Positions 13,541 through 13,682 of a DNA stretch of 13,682 nt are shown here, piece by piece. The notes beneath the pieces were generated by a model. That model searched no databases, was not told the DNA's origin, and saw nothing but the letters and a program-made list of their open reading frames with translations. Origin of the DNA: Marine group II euryarchaeote REDSEA-S43_B8 (GTDB lineage Archaea > Thermoplasmatota > Poseidoniia > Poseidoniales > Thalassarchaeaceae). The DNA lies in the NCBI GenBank assembly GCA_001629235.1, contig LUSA01000027.1:1-13682 (forward strand). The letters run 5' to 3'. The first letter of the stretch is position 1. Each line of letters begins with the position of its first letter. Position numbers and translations under genes: made by a program.

Positions 13541-13682
13541 CTATTCGCCCCTAGCTGAAATGACCTGATCTATTCGTAGCATCCCCATTGCCGTCTCGGT
13601 GGCCGATTGCAAGGAGTTCTCAATTACTGACCTAGGGTGCCAGACCCCTTCGACTATCCATTTCTTGCCGTGCTCGGAAATT
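13541..13682 (-). CDS. Thermosome (group II chaperonin) subunit, C-terminal end
   Basis: Only the last 47 codons are in the window; the rest lies beyond the right edge. The peptide runs from ISEHGKKWIVEGVWHP to a stop after SARGE. The stretch WHPRSVIENSLQSATETAMG followed by MLRIDQVISA fits the C-terminal equatorial domain of archaeal thermosome/CCT subunits, where SATE, then LRIDDVI, is a standard ending. The glycine-methionine tail seen in some thermosomes is absent. The protein would be an ATP-dependent folding chamber subunit in the cytoplasm. With so short a piece, the assignment rests on that one motif block. It lies 40 nt upstream of purH on the same strand, with no evident promoter between. 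Confidence 0.75.
   Translation of the reverse strand, partial: ISEHGKKWIVEGVWHPRSVIENSLQSATETAMGMLRIDQVISARGE

Noticed and set aside
1..13682. CRISPR arrays, insertion sequences, attachment sites, tRNA or rRNA genes
   Set aside because: No repeated units with regular spacers, no transposase or integrase frames, no terminal repeats and no tRNA/rRNA signatures were seen on either strand by eye.

Overview
The window looks like a piece of an archaeal chromosome, most likely a marine Thermoplasmatota-type euryarchaeon (Marine Group II/Poseidoniia or a relative). The archaeal markers are a DnaG-type TOPRIM primase, the C-terminal end of what appears to be a thermosome subunit, an Lrp/AsnC regulator, and short or absent leaders behind TATA-like boxes. 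The taxonomic guess is inference; no rRNA or other decisive marker is present. Genes are dense, many neighbours overlap or nearly touch, and I see no mobile element, CRISPR array, tRNA or rRNA. Base composition and codon use look even throughout by eye.

Layout. 1-311: 5' part of an unrecognised minus-strand gene running off the left edge. 312-453: AT-rich divergent spacer. 454-876: Lrp/AsnC regulator (+). 4590 down to 891: a minus-strand operon of a membrane-anchored TPR protein, a redoxin-family thiol protein and a SAM methyltransferase, the last two overlapping. 5865 down to 4696: archaeal dnaG (-), preceded by a GC-rich stretch of hairpins (about 5889-5991) that looks like a structured mRNA leader or small RNA. 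6083-8058: a plus-strand cluster with a TerB-like helical protein, an all-helical protein followed by a small ORF in another frame (possibly one gene split by a frameshift), and a MobA-like nucleotidyltransferase. 8685 down to 8038: purN (-), overlapping the mobA-like gene tail to tail. 8768-9259: DUF454 membrane protein (+). 9305-10447: cystathionine gamma-synthase/lyase family PLP enzyme (+). 13682 down to 10448: a minus-strand run of thermosome C-terminus, purH, a small membrane protein and cystathionine beta-synthase.

How the genes fit together. CBS plus the cystathionine-cleaving PLP enzyme would form the reverse transsulfuration route (homocysteine plus serine to cystathionine to cysteine). 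They are convergent and their stop codons abut exactly. PurN and PurH are two formyl-transfer enzymes of purine synthesis, the third step and the last two steps; they lie in separate transcription units. The TPR/redoxin/methyltransferase operon and the 6083-7496 genes have no assignable pathway. Most of the window is housekeeping. The least explained parts are the hairpin region before dnaG, the possible frameshift near 7235, and the unknown genes at 1-311 and 6083-7249.
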